Assembly: GCF_044466355.1 (NCBI RefSeq)
Contig: NZ_JBITMQ010000002.1
Span: forward strand, 744,001-808,000
DNA from: Actinophytocola sp044466355
GTDB lineage: Bacteria; Actinomycetota; Actinomycetes; Mycobacteriales; Pseudonocardiaceae
Direction: 5' to 3'
Length of the DNA stretch: 64,000 nucleotides
In this document: positions 43,535-53,017 of the stretch, piece after piece
How positions within the stretch are numbered: position 1 is the stretch's first letter
How the letters are laid out: the number at the start of each line of letters is the position of its first letter
The notes under the pieces: generated by a model
The model's input: only the letters and a program-made list of their open reading frames with translations
Database searches by the model: none
Told to the model about the DNA's origin: nothing
Position numbers and translations under genes: made by a program

Positions 43535-44974
43535 TCACTTCCGCAGCAACGCGCAGAACATGGCGTCCGTGCCGTGGCGGTGCGGCCACAGCTGCACGTA
43601 CGGTCCGTCACCCAGCCCTGGCATATCCGGGAACGACTCCCGGGTGTCCAGTGCGGTCACGCCGGTGCGGCGGACCACGTCCGACACGATGCCGACGGTC
43701 TCCGACAGGTGCGGCGAGCACACCACGTACCCGACCACGCCACCCGGCCGCACCAGGTCGACGGCCGTGAGCAGCAGCTCGCGCTGCAGCTTCGTCAGCT
43801 CCCCCACGTCCGAGGGCTGCCGCCGCCACCGCGCCTCCGGGCGCCGCCGCAGCGAGCCGAGGCCGGTGCACGGCGCGTCCACGAGCACCCGGTCGAACGA
43901 CCCGTTCGCCAGCCCGAGCGCCGCCGGTGACCGCCCGTCACCGACGTGCACCACCACGGGCAGGCCCTCGGTCGACTGCTCGACCAGCCGCGCCCGGTGC
44001 GGTGCCTTCTCGACCGCGTCGAGCCGCCCGCCCTCGATGGCGAGCAACGCGCCCAGCAGCGCCGACTTCCCGCCCGGCCCGGCGCACAGGTCCAGCCACC
44101 GGCTGTCCTCGCCCTCGACCTCCGGCCTGGTCAGGGCCACCGCGCACAGCTGGCTGCCCTCGTCCTGCACGGCCGCGAGCCGCTCGCGCACCGGGTCCAG
44201 CCCGGCCGGGTCACCGGCGCCCGCCGCGAGCCGCACCCCGTACGGCGAGTAGGGGGCGACGTCGCCGCCGGTCATGGCGGCGAGTTCCTCGGCGGTGATC
44301 TCGCCGGGCCGCGCGACCAGGTGCACGGCGGGCCGCTCGTTGTCGGCGGCCAGCGCGTCGGCCAGCTCGTCGCCGGTGGTGCCGAGCGAGTCGGCGAACG
44401 CGCGGGCGACCCAGCGCGGGTGCGCCTCGCGCATGGCGAGGTTGCCGATCCGGTCCTTGTCGGAGTCCGGGGCCAGCTTGTCGAGCCACTCCTCCTCGGA
44501 CCGCTCCGCGACCTTGCGCAGCACGGCGTTCACGAACCCGCTGCTGCGTGACCCGTGCCCGGCACGGACCAGGTCGACGGTCGACGCGACGGCGGCGTGG
44601 GACGGGATGCGGGTGCGCAGCAGCTGGTAGACCCCCAGCCGCAACACGTCCAGCAGCGCCGGTTCGACCTTGGCGAGCGGGCGGTCCACGCAGGCCTCGA
44701 GCACCTGGTCGAGCAGGCCGATGCAGCGGCAGGCGCCGTAGGCCAGCTCGGTGGCGAGCGCCGCGTCACGGCCGGTGATCCGCCGTTCGCGCAGGATCTG
44801 CGGCAGCAGCAGGTTCGCGTACGCATCGCGGGCGCGAACCTCGCGCAGCGTGTCGAGCGCGGCCTGCCGGGCCGGGTCGTCGACGGGCGGCCTGCCGGGG
44901 CCGCCCCTCGGCTTCGGGGGGTGCGGCGTGCGAGGCCGGGAGAACCTCGCCGGGCGCCGTCGTGGTTGGGTCAC
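43535..44974 (-). CDS. rsmB: 16S rRNA (cytosine967-C5)-methyltransferase RsmB
   Basis: A 479-residue enzyme. After a basic proline/arginine-rich leader of 35 residues comes a NusB-like RNA-binding domain (QAALDTLREVRARDAYANLL), then the SAM-dependent domain with WLDLCAGPGGKSALLGALLA. The catalytic and release cysteines are in DAPCTGLGSLRRRPEARW and VVCSPHLSETVG. The GTG start overlaps the fmt stop. Confidence 0.95.
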   Translation of the reverse strand: MTQPRRRPARFSRPRTPHPPKPRGGPGRPPVDDPARQAALDTLREVRARDAYANLLLPQILRERRITGRDAALATELAYGACRCIGLLDQVLEACVDRPLAKVEPALLDVLRLGVYQLLRTRIPSHAAVASTVDLVRAGHGSRSSGFVNAVLRKVAERSEEEWLDKLAPDSDKDRIGNLAMREAHPRWVARAFADSLGTTGDELADALAADNERPAVHLVARPGEITAEELAAMTGGDVAPYSPYGVRLAAGAGDPAGLDPVRERLAAVQDEGSQLCAVALTRPEVEGEDSRWLDLCAGPGGKSALLGALLAIEGGRLDAVEKAPHRARLVEQSTEGLPVVVHVGDGRSPAALGLANGSFDRVLVDAPCTGLGSLRRRPEARWRRQPSDVGELTKLQRELLLTAVDLVRPGGVVGYVVCSPHLSETVGIVSDVVRRTGVTALDTRESFPDMPGLGDGPYVQLWPHRHGTDAMFCALLRK

Positions 44975-45897
44975 TTCAGCCGCTCTCCTGGTTCGACGCG
45001 CGCGCCCCGCGCCCAGTCGGTTGCCGCCATTCTCTTCTTGCCCGGCGCCTGCACCTCGCCGAGCGCGACCGGTCCGGTCGCGGTCCCGACGAGGACCCGC
45101 CTGCGTTCGACCCGCAACTCCCCCGGAGCGAGCCGTTCGGTGTCGGTGATGGTCACCGGGCCGAGCTTGATGCGTTCACCGCGGAACTCCGCCCACGCGC
45201 CGGGGTCCGGCGTGACCGCGCGGGCGAGCCGGTCGACGCCGACCGCCGGTGCGGTGAAGTCGAGCCTGGCGTCCTCGGTGGTGATCTTCGGCGCGTAGGT
45301 CACGCCGTCGGCGGGCTGCTCCACCGCTGCCAGCGTGCCGTCCTCGATGCCGTCGAGCGTGGACTCCAGCAGCCCGGCGCCCGCCTCGGCGAGCCGGTCG
45401 AGCAGCACACCGGCGGTGTCGCCGGGCTTGACCGCCTCGGTGAGCACGCCGAACACCGGCCCGGCGTCGAGTGCCTTGACGATGCGGAACGTGCTGGCGC
45501 CGGTGATCTCGTCGCCGTGCCGCACCGCGGCCTGCACCGGCGCGGCGCCACGCCACGCGGGCAGCACCGAGAAGTGCAGGTTGACCCAGCCGTGCCGCGG
45601 GATGTCGAGCGCGGACCGCGGCAGCAGCGCCCCGTACGCGACGACCGGGCAGCAGTCGGGCGCGAGCTCACGCAGCCGGTCGAGGAACGCGGGGTCGGAC
45701 GCCTTGGCCGGGGTGAGCACCTCGATGCCGTGCTCGTCGGCGAGCGCGCCGACCGGCGACCGCACGAGGTGGCGGCCACGGCCCGCTGGCGCGTCTGGCC
45801 GGGTGACGACGGCGACGACCTCGTGCCGCTCCGCCTCGATGAGTGCACGCAGGGACGGCAGCGCGACGTCCGGCGTACCCGCGAATACCAGCCGCAT
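44971..45897 (-). CDS. fmt: Methionyl-tRNA formyltransferase
   Basis: A 308-residue enzyme that formylates initiator methionyl-tRNA with 10-formyl-THF. The start MRLVFAGTPDVALPSLRAL is typical. The active-site region is WVNLHFSVLPAWRGAAPVQ, with the usual Ser-Leu-Leu-Pro replaced by Ser-Val-Leu-Pro. The C-terminal domain includes ITTEDARLDFTAPAVGVDR. It starts immediately after the def stop, the conserved def-fmt pair. Confidence 0.96.
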   Translation of the reverse strand: MRLVFAGTPDVALPSLRALIEAERHEVVAVVTRPDAPAGRGRHLVRSPVGALADEHGIEVLTPAKASDPAFLDRLRELAPDCCPVVAYGALLPRSALDIPRHGWVNLHFSVLPAWRGAAPVQAAVRHGDEITGASTFRIVKALDAGPVFGVLTEAVKPGDTAGVLLDRLAEAGAGLLESTLDGIEDGTLAAVEQPADGVTYAPKITTEDARLDFTAPAVGVDRLARAVTPDPGAWAEFRGERIKLGPVTITDTERLAPGELRVERRRVLVGTATGPVALGEVQAPGKKRMAATDWARGARVEPGERLK

Positions 45898-46446
45898 CTA
45901 GACGGCACCGCCGAACAGCGAGTGCGGGCTCTGTTTGATCGTCGGCAGGCCGCCGTCGAACCACTCGGCCGCGCGGATCTCCTTCATCGCCGCCTTGCGG
46001 GTGGCCGCGTCGAGCCGGTCGACGAACAGCACGCCGTCGAGGTGGTCGGTCTCGTGCTGGATGCAGCGGGCGAGCAGGTCGGTGCCCTCGACCTGCACCG
46101 GCTCGCCGTGCATGTTCCAGCCGCGCGCGACGACGTTCTTGGCGCGCACGCACTCCCAGTACAGGCCGGGGATGGACAGGCAGCCCTCCTCACCGTCCTG
46201 CTTGTCGTCGTCGACGGCGGTCCAGGTGGGGTTGACGAGGTGGCCGGCGAACCCGTCGCAGTGGTAGGTGAACACGCGCAGGCCCACACCCAGCTGGGGT
46301 GCGGCAAGACCGGCGCCCCCCTGGTCCTCCATCGTGTCCCAGAGGTCCTTGACGAGGGTGGCCAGCTCCCTGTCGAAGTCGACGACCTCGGTGGCCGGCG
46401 TGCGCAGCACGGGGTCGCCGAAGAGCCGGATGGGCTGGACGGTCAC
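45898..46446 (-). CDS. def: Peptide deformylase
   Basis: A 182-residue metalloprotease that removes the N-formyl group of new proteins. All three motifs are visible: GAGLAAPQLGVGLR (motif 1), EEGCLSIPG (motif 2, metal Cys) and IQHETDHLDGVLF (motif 3, HExxH). GTG 46444-46446 is preceded by CGGAG. It is followed without gap by fmt. Confidence 0.95.
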   Translation of the reverse strand: MTVQPIRLFGDPVLRTPATEVVDFDRELATLVKDLWDTMEDQGGAGLAAPQLGVGLRVFTYHCDGFAGHLVNPTWTAVDDDKQDGEEGCLSIPGLYWECVRAKNVVARGWNMHGEPVQVEGTDLLARCIQHETDHLDGVLFVDRLDAATRKAAMKEIRAAEWFDGGLPTIKQSPHSLFGGAV

Positions 46447-46539
46447 ATTGCTCCGATCGGTCTCACGTGGGCGGCACACGTCAGTCTATTCAGTGCCCTG
46501 AGGACGCAACGGCGAGTGCTGTACTGGCCACTTCACCAC

Positions 46540-47136
46540 GTGACCGACACACGCACAGCGAACCCACCACGAGGACCTGCCATCGCCGGCGACACCGACC
46601 CCGAGCTGTGGGCCCGCGCCGCGACCGGTGACCGGGCGGCGTTCGGCCAGCTGTTCGAACGGCACGTCGAAGCGGTGTGGAACCACGCGTACCGGCTGAC
46701 CGCGTCGTGGAGCCAGGCCGAGGACCTCACGTCAGGCACGTTCCTGCTCGCCTGGCGCAAGTGCGCCGACCTGCGCCTGGTCCGGGACTCGGCACTGCCG
46801 TGGCTCTACACGGTCGCCGCGAACCTGGCCAGGGACGAACGACGCGGCTCGACCCGCTTCCTGCGTGCGCTGCGGCGCGTGCCGGACGCGGGTGTCGCGC
46901 CCGACCACGCGGACGAGGTGGCGCGGCGCGTCGACGGCGACGCGCGGATGGCCCGCGTCCTGTCCGCGGTGCGTTCGCTGCCCCGTGCCGAACGCGAGGC
47001 CGTCGAGTTGTGCCTGCTCGGCGAGCTGTCGACGGCCGATGCCGCGGAGCTGCTCGGAGTCGCCGAGGTCAGCGTCCGCTCCCGACTCTCCCGCGCACGG
47101 GCCCGCCTGCGCACGACACTGGAGGAACCGTCATGA
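46540..47136 (+). CDS. RNA polymerase sigma factor, ECF family
   Basis: A 198-residue ECF sigma factor. Region 2 is AFGQLFERHVEAVWNHAYRL then EDLTSGTFLLAWRK; region 4 is RAEREAVELCLLGELSTADA ending SVRSRLSRARARL, a helix-turn-helix for the -35 element. The first in-frame start is GTG 46540 in the 93-bp divergent gap with def; no ribosome site is visible, so the mRNA may be leaderless. The partner membrane protein overlaps its stop. Confidence 0.88.
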   Translation: MTDTRTANPPRGPAIAGDTDPELWARAATGDRAAFGQLFERHVEAVWNHAYRLTASWSQAEDLTSGTFLLAWRKCADLRLVRDSALPWLYTVAANLARDERRGSTRFLRALRRVPDAGVAPDHADEVARRVDGDARMARVLSAVRSLPRAEREAVELCLLGELSTADAAELLGVAEVSVRSRLSRARARLRTTLEEPS

Positions 47137-47960
47137 ACGAGTTCGACCTGCCGCCACGCGAGAGCCTTCCCGCCGACGTGCGCACCCGCATCCGCGCCAC
47201 GCTGGACACCGCCACCGGTACCGGCTCCGGCGCCGTGTCCGTCGTGCCCCCGTCCGCACCACCGCGGCGGGTCCGGTCCCGGGCCCCGCTGGCTGTCGCC
47301 GCGGGCGTCGCCGCCCTCGCGATGGGCGCGGCCGTCCTCACCCAGTCGGGAACCGGCACTCCGGACGGTGACCACCGGGGCGCGGCCTCGACCGCGGGCT
47401 CCCCCCTCACGAGGTCCGAGCCGGACGCGCGCACGAACGCCGACCTGGACCACTGCGCCACGGTGGTCGCGGCGAGCCCCCGGGCCGCCGAGTTCGCACC
47501 GCGCTCCGAGTGGTCGCCGGTCTTCACCGTGACCACACCGGAGGGCGCCCGGATCACCGGGTACCGGGAGTCCGGCCAGAAGCCGATGTTCTGCGTCGTC
47601 GGCGGGAACACCGCGACGGTCTCCGACCCGACCGCGAACCCCAGGACGTTCGGGAACGTCTCCGCGACCGACTGGGTGCTGTACCAGTCGCCGTCCGGGG
47701 TGCTGGCCGGCTTCGCGCAGGTCGAGAACGGGCTGGAGTTCGCCGTCCTCGACGAGGGGCAGGACGGATCCGTCACCGTCAGGTCGGCCGCTTCGCCGGT
47801 CTTCGACGATCAGCTGTTCGTCGTGGACGTCGGCGAGCTCGGCACGGGGGACGGAGTGACGATCCTCACCCGCGACAGGAACGATCGCTGGCAGGCGGGC
47901 GGGACCTACCCGCACGACCCGTCCGCCCTGCCGCCGGTCGGCGCGACCGGCACCTTCTAG
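47133..47960 (+). CDS. Single-pass membrane protein, probable anti-sigma partner
   Basis: A 275-residue protein starting at the ATG that overlaps the sigma-factor stop, preceded by GGAGGAA. A polar N-terminal part of about 55 residues (cytoplasmic) precedes one transmembrane segment (APLAVAAGVAALAMGAAVL). The outside part of about 190 residues is beta-rich, including DPTANPRTFGNV and two lone cysteines. Sequence in the N-terminal region lacks the zinc-binding ZAS motif, so anti-sigma action is inferred from location only. Confidence 0.75.
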   Translation: MNEFDLPPRESLPADVRTRIRATLDTATGTGSGAVSVVPPSAPPRRVRSRAPLAVAAGVAALAMGAAVLTQSGTGTPDGDHRGAASTAGSPLTRSEPDARTNADLDHCATVVAASPRAAEFAPRSEWSPVFTVTTPEGARITGYRESGQKPMFCVVGGNTATVSDPTANPRTFGNVSATDWVLYQSPSGVLAGFAQVENGLEFAVLDEGQDGSVTVRSAASPVFDDQLFVVDVGELGTGDGVTILTRDRNDRWQAGGTYPHDPSALPPVGATGTF

Positions 47961-47968
47961 GTCACCGG

Positions 47969-48715
47969 CTACGTCTTCTCCCAGATCGACACGTGCTTGG
48001 TGCTCTCGGCCGTGAGCGGGGAACGGTCCCAGTCCGCCCAGCGGTGCCTGCGCCGCATTCCGGCGATGCGCGCCATGAGGTCCATCTCGGCGGGCCACGC
48101 GTACCGGAAAGGGATGCGGCGGAACCGTCCGGTGCCCTCCGGTGACACGGTGACGTGGTTGGACGTGAACTCCTGCGTGACGACGTCGTACTGGTCGAAC
48201 CCGACGTACCCGCTGCCGGGATCGAGCGCGAACGGCACCGTGTCCTGTCCCGGCGGCAGGCGGCGCAGGTCCGGCAGCCCGACCTCGACGAGGAACAACC
48301 CGCCCGGCCGCAGGTGCGCGGCCGCGTTGACGAACACGTCGACCTGCCCGTCCTGGGTGGTGACGTTGCTGATCGTGTTGAACACCAGGTAGACCAGCGA
48401 GAACTCCCCGGGCACCCGGGTACCGGTCATGTCGCCGATCGTGACGTCGACCGCGTCGCCGCCCGGCTTGCCCGCGACGCGTGCGGCCATGGCCCGGCTC
48501 AGCTCGATCCCGCTGACCGGCACACCACGCGCGGCCAGCGGCGCCGCGATCCGCCCGGTGCCGACGGCGAACTCGAGTACCGGCCCGTCGGCCAGGTCCG
48601 CCAGCACGTCGACCACGGCCGCCACCGCCTCGGGTGCGTTCTCGTCGCCGGGACCGTCGTAGTCCGCGGCCACGCTTTCGGGGAACCAGCCGTCCGCCGG
48701 GTCGTCTTCGCTCAC
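47969..48715 (-). CDS. Class I SAM-dependent methyltransferase
   Basis: A 248-residue methyltransferase. The SAM motif I is VLEFAVGTGRIAAPLAARGV, with the following acidic residue in VSGIELSRAMAAR. The middle contains VYLVFNTISNVTTQD, as in the small-molecule methyltransferase group. The substrate is unknown. It is convergent with the sigma/anti-sigma pair (8 bp between) and 45 bp upstream of priA on the same strand. Confidence 0.88.
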   Translation of the reverse strand: MSEDDPADGWFPESVAADYDGPGDENAPEAVAAVVDVLADLADGPVLEFAVGTGRIAAPLAARGVPVSGIELSRAMAARVAGKPGGDAVDVTIGDMTGTRVPGEFSLVYLVFNTISNVTTQDGQVDVFVNAAAHLRPGGLFLVEVGLPDLRRLPPGQDTVPFALDPGSGYVGFDQYDVVTQEFTSNHVTVSPEGTGRFRRIPFRYAWPAEMDLMARIAGMRRRHRWADWDRSPLTAESTKHVSIWEKT

Positions 48716-48760
48716 GGTCGCAGGACGCTAGTCGCGGCACGGGCGGCGGCGCACCCCGTT

Positions 48761-50770
48761 TTAGATCAGCTCGAGCGGGTCGAGCCGGACGCGGACGGCG
48801 TCCGGTTCCTTCCGCGCCGTGCGGGCGTGCTGGGCGGTGGCGAGAGCGGCGGCGAGGGCCCGGCCTTGCGCGCGCGTGGCGCGCACGAGCGCCCGTTCCT
48901 TCTCGGTGTTGCCGTCCCGGTCGGGCTCGCCGATCGGGACGGGCCCGAGCACCTCCCCGGACGGCGGCAGCGCCAGTTCGTCGAGGAACGCGGCGAGTGC
49001 CTTGGCGGGCCCGTCGACGGACGCCATCCGCACGGCGGGCGGGAAACCCAGCTCGGCACGCGCGGCCAGCTCCTGGCCCGCGTGCCACACGGGGTCCCAC
49101 CGCACGAGCGCCTGCACCGGCGGCAACGCGGACTCGGCGAGCACCACCACGCGTCCCCCGTCCTGCCCGGGCCGCACCAGCGCGGCGGCGGTCATCCACC
49201 GCCGGAGGGTCTCCTCGGTGGCACGCAGGTCGGCGCGCCCGAGCAACGCCCACCCGTCGAGCAGCAACGCGGCCCCGTAGCCGCCGACGGCGACGGGCTC
49301 GGCGCCGGGCGTGGCGACGACGAGCGCGGCCCGTTCGTCGACCTGCCGCAGCACCTCCTTGGCCCCGGACCCGAGCACAGGCACGTCGGCGAACGCCCGC
49401 CCGAGCTCCTCCGCGGTCCGTTTGGCGCCGACGACGATGGCCCGCAACCGCCGGGAACCACAGTTGCCGCAACGGAAAGCGGTGTCGGGCACCCCGCACC
49501 ACCGGCAGGTGGGCGGCCGGGCCTCGCTGCCGCTGACCGGCAGCCCCAGCGGCCCGGCACAGCGACGGCAGCGGGCGGGCCCACGGCACTGCTGGCACGC
49601 GAGCGCGGGCACGTACCCGCCACGCGGCACCTGCACGAGCACGGGCCGCCCGGCCTTGAGCGCATCCCGGGCGGCCTCGAACGCGACGGACGGGATACGC
49701 GCGGCACGGGCGGCGGGATCCCGGGCGAGCTGCTGGTCGGTCTCCCCCAGCGACGTGATCCGGGGAGCGGCCCTGCGCACCTCGTCCCGTGCCGCGACGA
49801 TCTCGGGCGCCCACCCGGACTCGACGAGCAGCTGCGCCTCGGCGGTCCGCGCGAACCCGGCGACGAGCAGGGACGCGCCGCTGGCGTGGGCGCGCTGGAT
49901 GAGGACGTCCCGCACGTGCGGGTAGGGCGCGTGGGGGTCGGCGTGGAGGTCGTCGCCGTCGTCCCAGACCACGAAGAGCGCGGGATCCGCGACGGGCGCG
50001 AACACGCTGGCCCGTGTCCCGACGACGATCCGCGCGGTCCCGCGTTTGACGGCGAGCCAGGCCCGGTACCGCTTGGCGGGCCCGGCGTCCGCGGACAGGG
50101 CGACGACGTTGTCCTCCCCCGCCAGCGCGACACAGGCGGCGTGCAGCCGTGCCACGTCCCGGTAGTCGGGCACGACGAGCACCGCACCCCGCCGGTTGGC
50201 GGCCGCGGTGGCGGCCAACTCGGCGAGGCGGGCGGGCCAGTCCTCCCCCGGCAGGGCCTGCCACACGGCGTGGGCCTGCCGCCCGTGCTTCAGGGCGTCG
50301 ACGAAGGCGGGCCCGCGGGGATACCGCCCCCAGGCGGTGGTGTCCGGTTGCCGCGGTGGCTCGGCAAGCTCCGCGGGCGGCTCGGCCTCGACCTTGGCGT
50401 GCCGAGGCGGAATGGCGAGCCGCAGGACGTCGATCATCATGCCCGCGTACCGGTCGGCGACCGCCCGCGCGAGGGTCGCCAGGTCGGGTGTGAGCACCGG
50501 TTCGGACGAGACGACCTTGCCGATGAACTCCATCCGCCCGGAGAACTCGGACGCGGCGACCCGTTCGAGGAGGTACCCGTCGACCTGCTTGCCCGCGAAC
50601 CGCAACCGCAACCGGCACCCGGGCACGGCCGCCGCGTCGAGCGTGTCGGGCACGAGGTAGTCGAAGGGCCGGTCGAGGTGGGCGAGCGGCACGTCGACGA
50701 CCACCCGGGCGACCGGAAGGGTGGCCGCCGGGCGGTTCTCTCCCTTGCGCACCACGCGCCCGCCGGTCAT
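48761..50770 (-). CDS. priA: Primosomal protein N' (PriA), ATPase-degenerate
   Basis: A 669-residue protein with the PriA layout: the N-terminal 3'-DNA-binding domain (VARVVVDVPLAHLDRPFDYL), then the helicase region, then a zinc-binding part with eight Cys in CQQCRGPARCRRC and CRWCG...CGNCGS. The Walker A GxTGSGKT is absent: the equivalent part reads AAANRRGAVLVVPDYRDV. The DEEH box is replaced by VVWDDGDD. Actinobacterial PriA proteins are often described as probable replication-restart proteins without helicase activity. The start ATG 50768-50770 is preferred to ATG 50798-50800. Confidence 0.9.
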   Translation of the reverse strand: MTGGRVVRKGENRPAATLPVARVVVDVPLAHLDRPFDYLVPDTLDAAAVPGCRLRLRFAGKQVDGYLLERVAASEFSGRMEFIGKVVSSEPVLTPDLATLARAVADRYAGMMIDVLRLAIPPRHAKVEAEPPAELAEPPRQPDTTAWGRYPRGPAFVDALKHGRQAHAVWQALPGEDWPARLAELAATAAANRRGAVLVVPDYRDVARLHAACVALAGEDNVVALSADAGPAKRYRAWLAVKRGTARIVVGTRASVFAPVADPALFVVWDDGDDLHADPHAPYPHVRDVLIQRAHASGASLLVAGFARTAEAQLLVESGWAPEIVAARDEVRRAAPRITSLGETDQQLARDPAARAARIPSVAFEAARDALKAGRPVLVQVPRGGYVPALACQQCRGPARCRRCAGPLGLPVSGSEARPPTCRWCGVPDTAFRCGNCGSRRLRAIVVGAKRTAEELGRAFADVPVLGSGAKEVLRQVDERAALVVATPGAEPVAVGGYGAALLLDGWALLGRADLRATEETLRRWMTAAALVRPGQDGGRVVVLAESALPPVQALVRWDPVWHAGQELAARAELGFPPAVRMASVDGPAKALAAFLDELALPPSGEVLGPVPIGEPDRDGNTEKERALVRATRAQGRALAAALATAQHARTARKEPDAVRVRLDPLELI

Positions 50771-50927
50771 GCCGCCTGGTCTACCAGACCCGCATGTCAA
50801 AGCTGGTCAGCGCCCCCGGCCGAGCTGTGCACGCACGGTGTTACCTCCGGACGGGACGGTGTAGGACCGCTCGCTCGATCGAGTGGTGAGTTCCCAATTC
50901 TGCGGGCCGCACCGGGAGAGTTGGCAC

Positions 50928-51797
50928 ATGGGAAGCGGGGTCGAGGGAACGACGACCAGGCACATCAGTCCGGTCGTGCTGCGGCAGGAGGTCGGGCGGC
51001 GGATTCGCCTGGCCCGGCACGCCGCCGGGCTGACGATCGTCGTGGCCGCCGCTCGGCTGGAGATCACCCGCAGCGCGCTGGGCCGGTTCGAGAAGGGCGT
51101 CGGCACGGTCACGGTGCACCTGCTGCGGTCGATGATGGACGTCTACGACCAGCGCATGGACGACGTGCTCGACATGATCCGCCAAGCACGCCAACCAGGT
51201 TGGTGGAAGCGGTACGGCATCTCCGACAAGGACTTCGTGGCGCTGGAAACGGCCGCCAGCCGGATCAGCAACTACGAGGTCACGCTCATCCCTGGACTGC
51301 TTCAGACGGCCGACTACACGCGTGCGCTGTTCAACTCGGGTCGGGAGGTCCGGCGGGAAGACTGGATCGCCAACCAGCTCGAAGTGCGGCTGATCCGGCA
51401 GGAACGGCTCACGGACGAGGAGCACCCGCTCCAACTCGATGCCGTAGTGCACGAATCAGCGCTGCGGAACGCGGCTGCTCAGCCCCCGGTGATGCTGGGA
51501 CAACTGCGACACCTCACGTTGATCAACGAACTGCCCACGGTGACGCTACGGATCCTGCCTGCCTCAGCCTTCTCGTTCGAGGCCACATACGGCGGGTTCA
51601 GCGTCTTGGACTTTCCGCTGCCCGGTCAGCCCAGCATCTGCCATGCGCTTCACGCTCTCGGCGACGAGCGGCAGGACAAGTCCGAGTTCGTGGAACCGGC
51701 TAGACTTCGGTTCGCTCACCTCCGGTCGCTGGCGCTTGGTCCCGACAAGTCGATCGCACTGATCGAGCAGGTGGCCGACGAATTGTGGTCAAGCTGA
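50928..51797 (+). CDS. Helix-turn-helix (XRE) regulator with DUF5753
   Basis: A 289-residue regulator. The N-terminal HTH covers about residues 20-75 (RIRLARHAAGLTIVVAAARL), and a DUF5753 sensor part follows (YEVTLIPGLLQTADYTRALF, then VTLRILPASAFSFEATYGGF). Streptomycetes carry dozens of such proteins, each beside a DUF397 gene, some controlling development (the WhiJ/BldB type). GGGAGAG precedes the ATG by 8 bp. The DUF397 gene follows by 15 bp. Confidence 0.92.
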   Translation: MGSGVEGTTTRHISPVVLRQEVGRRIRLARHAAGLTIVVAAARLEITRSALGRFEKGVGTVTVHLLRSMMDVYDQRMDDVLDMIRQARQPGWWKRYGISDKDFVALETAASRISNYEVTLIPGLLQTADYTRALFNSGREVRREDWIANQLEVRLIRQERLTDEEHPLQLDAVVHESALRNAAAQPPVMLGQLRHLTLINELPTVTLRILPASAFSFEATYGGFSVLDFPLPGQPSICHALHALGDERQDKSEFVEPARLRFAHLRSLALGPDKSIALIEQVADELWSS

Positions 51798-51812
51798 GAA
51801 GGAGCGTCCACT

Positions 51813-52001
51813 GTGGACACCACAACCCTGCGGTGGCGCAAGAGCAGCTTCAGCGGCGGCACCGGCGGCGGCAACGACAACTGCGTCGAGATCGCCCTGA
51901 CTGACGAGACCGCCGCGGTGCGGGATTCCAAGAACGCCAGCGGTCCGGTCCTCGTTCTGCCCCCGACCGCATGGTTCGCGCTACTCGCCACGACCGGCTG
52001 A
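51813..52001 (+). CDS. DUF397 small protein
   Basis: A 62-residue protein with the DUF397 pattern LRWRKSSFSGGTGGGNDNCV then VALTDETAAVRDSK-like residues and ending FALLATTG. DUF397 proteins are thought to work with the neighbouring DUF5753 regulator, in some cases as an antagonist. The GTG start has GAGAAGGAG upstream. Copy A of the palindromic repeat starts 13 bp after its stop. Confidence 0.9.
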   Translation: MDTTTLRWRKSSFSGGTGGGNDNCVEIALTDETAAVRDSKNASGPVLVLPPTAWFALLATTG

Positions 52002-52013
52002 CGGAGGCCCGGT

Positions 52014-52080
52014 CAAGATCATCGAAATGGGAAGCTGACGCTCGAATGTGAGCTCATCGCTCCCATTGTGGTGATCATGG
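52014..52080. repeat. Palindromic direct repeat, copy A
   Basis: About 67 bp repeated at 52993-53059. The first 31 bp match copy B with a single difference, and the last 20 bp (from 52061) match with two. The middle differs and the hairpin is imperfect in this copy. It lies between the DUF397 gene and the nuclease-like gene and may have been the DUF397 terminator. Confidence 0.78.
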
Positions 52081-52117
52081 CCCGGGCTTGTCGGTCCCCG
52101 GCGGCAGACTGCGCGGC

Positions 52118-53017
52118 ATGAGGATCGAAGGGGTGCTGCGTCGGCAGGCCGGTGTGATCAGCAGAGCCCAGGCCCTGGACGGGGGTCTGAGTTCGGCGAC
52201 GATCGGTCGGCGGCTCGCGCGTAGGGTGTGGGTGCGGTTGCACCCGGGGGTGTACTTCGCGGCCGACCATCCGCTCACCGCAGAGGTGCGGGTGCGCGCC
52301 GCCCTGCTGTGGGCCGGGCCGACCGCCACCCTTCGTGGTGTCACCGCGGCCTGGTGGCACGGTCTGTGGCCCGAGCCGCCCGCCTGGGTGGAGATCGCCA
52401 TCCCGCACCGCCGCCGCCTGACGGCGCGGCCGCGTGTGCGGGTTCGCCGGTGCGATCTGCGCCCGGCGGACCGGGTGAAGTTCAAGGGGTTGTGGGCGAC
52501 CGGAGTGCCACTGACCGTCCTCGATGCGGCCGTCGAGTTGGGTGACCTCGGATCACAACTGCTGGATCGGGCGCTGCAGCGGCGCGTGTCAGTCGCCGAC
52601 CTGTACACCGCCCACTGCCGCAACCTCGGCCGCCGTGGGTCAGCCCGCGCGGCCGAACTGCTCCGCGCCAGCCAGGACCGGGCGGCGTCGGCCGCGGAGC
52701 GGTTGCTGGTCGGGTTGGTGCGCGGCGCCGGGCTCTCCGGCTGGCGGTGCGGGTACCGGGTCGGCGGGTACGCGCTGGACCTCGCCTTTCCCGAGGCACG
52801 GCTCGCCATCGAGGTGGACGGGTGGGCCTGGCACTCGGACGTCCAGCGGTTCCGGCACGACCGGCGCAGGCAGAACGCGCTGGTACTCACCGGCTGGACC
52901 GTGCTCCGGTTCACCTGGCACGACCTGACCACGCGCCCGGACGCCGTGTCCTACGAGATCCGGCTTGCCCTCGGTGGCCCGGAGCCGGGGCACAAGATCA
53001 TCGAAGTGGGAAGCTGA
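52118..53017 (+). CDS. AbiEi-like / DUF559 nuclease-fold protein
   Basis: A 299-residue protein. The first about 60 residues form a winged-helix AbiEi-type domain (VISRAQALDGGLSSATIGRR, then VWVRLHPGVYF), normally found in antitoxins of type IV systems. The C-terminal part carries a DUF559/Vsr-like restriction-nuclease fold: Asp221 and Glu232-Val-Asp234 (ALDLAFPEARLAIEVDGWAW), then HSDVQRFRHDRRRQNALV and GWTVLRFTWHDL. All the usual metal residues are kept. It is bracketed by the two repeats at 52014 and 52993. Function unknown; no toxin gene (AbiEii-like) is nearby. Confidence 0.83.
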   Translation: MRIEGVLRRQAGVISRAQALDGGLSSATIGRRLARRVWVRLHPGVYFAADHPLTAEVRVRAALLWAGPTATLRGVTAAWWHGLWPEPPAWVEIAIPHRRRLTARPRVRVRRCDLRPADRVKFKGLWATGVPLTVLDAAVELGDLGSQLLDRALQRRVSVADLYTAHCRNLGRRGSARAAELLRASQDRAASAAERLLVGLVRGAGLSGWRCGYRVGGYALDLAFPEARLAIEVDGWAWHSDVQRFRHDRRRQNALVLTGWTVLRFTWHDLTTRPDAVSYEIRLALGGPEPGHKIIEVGS

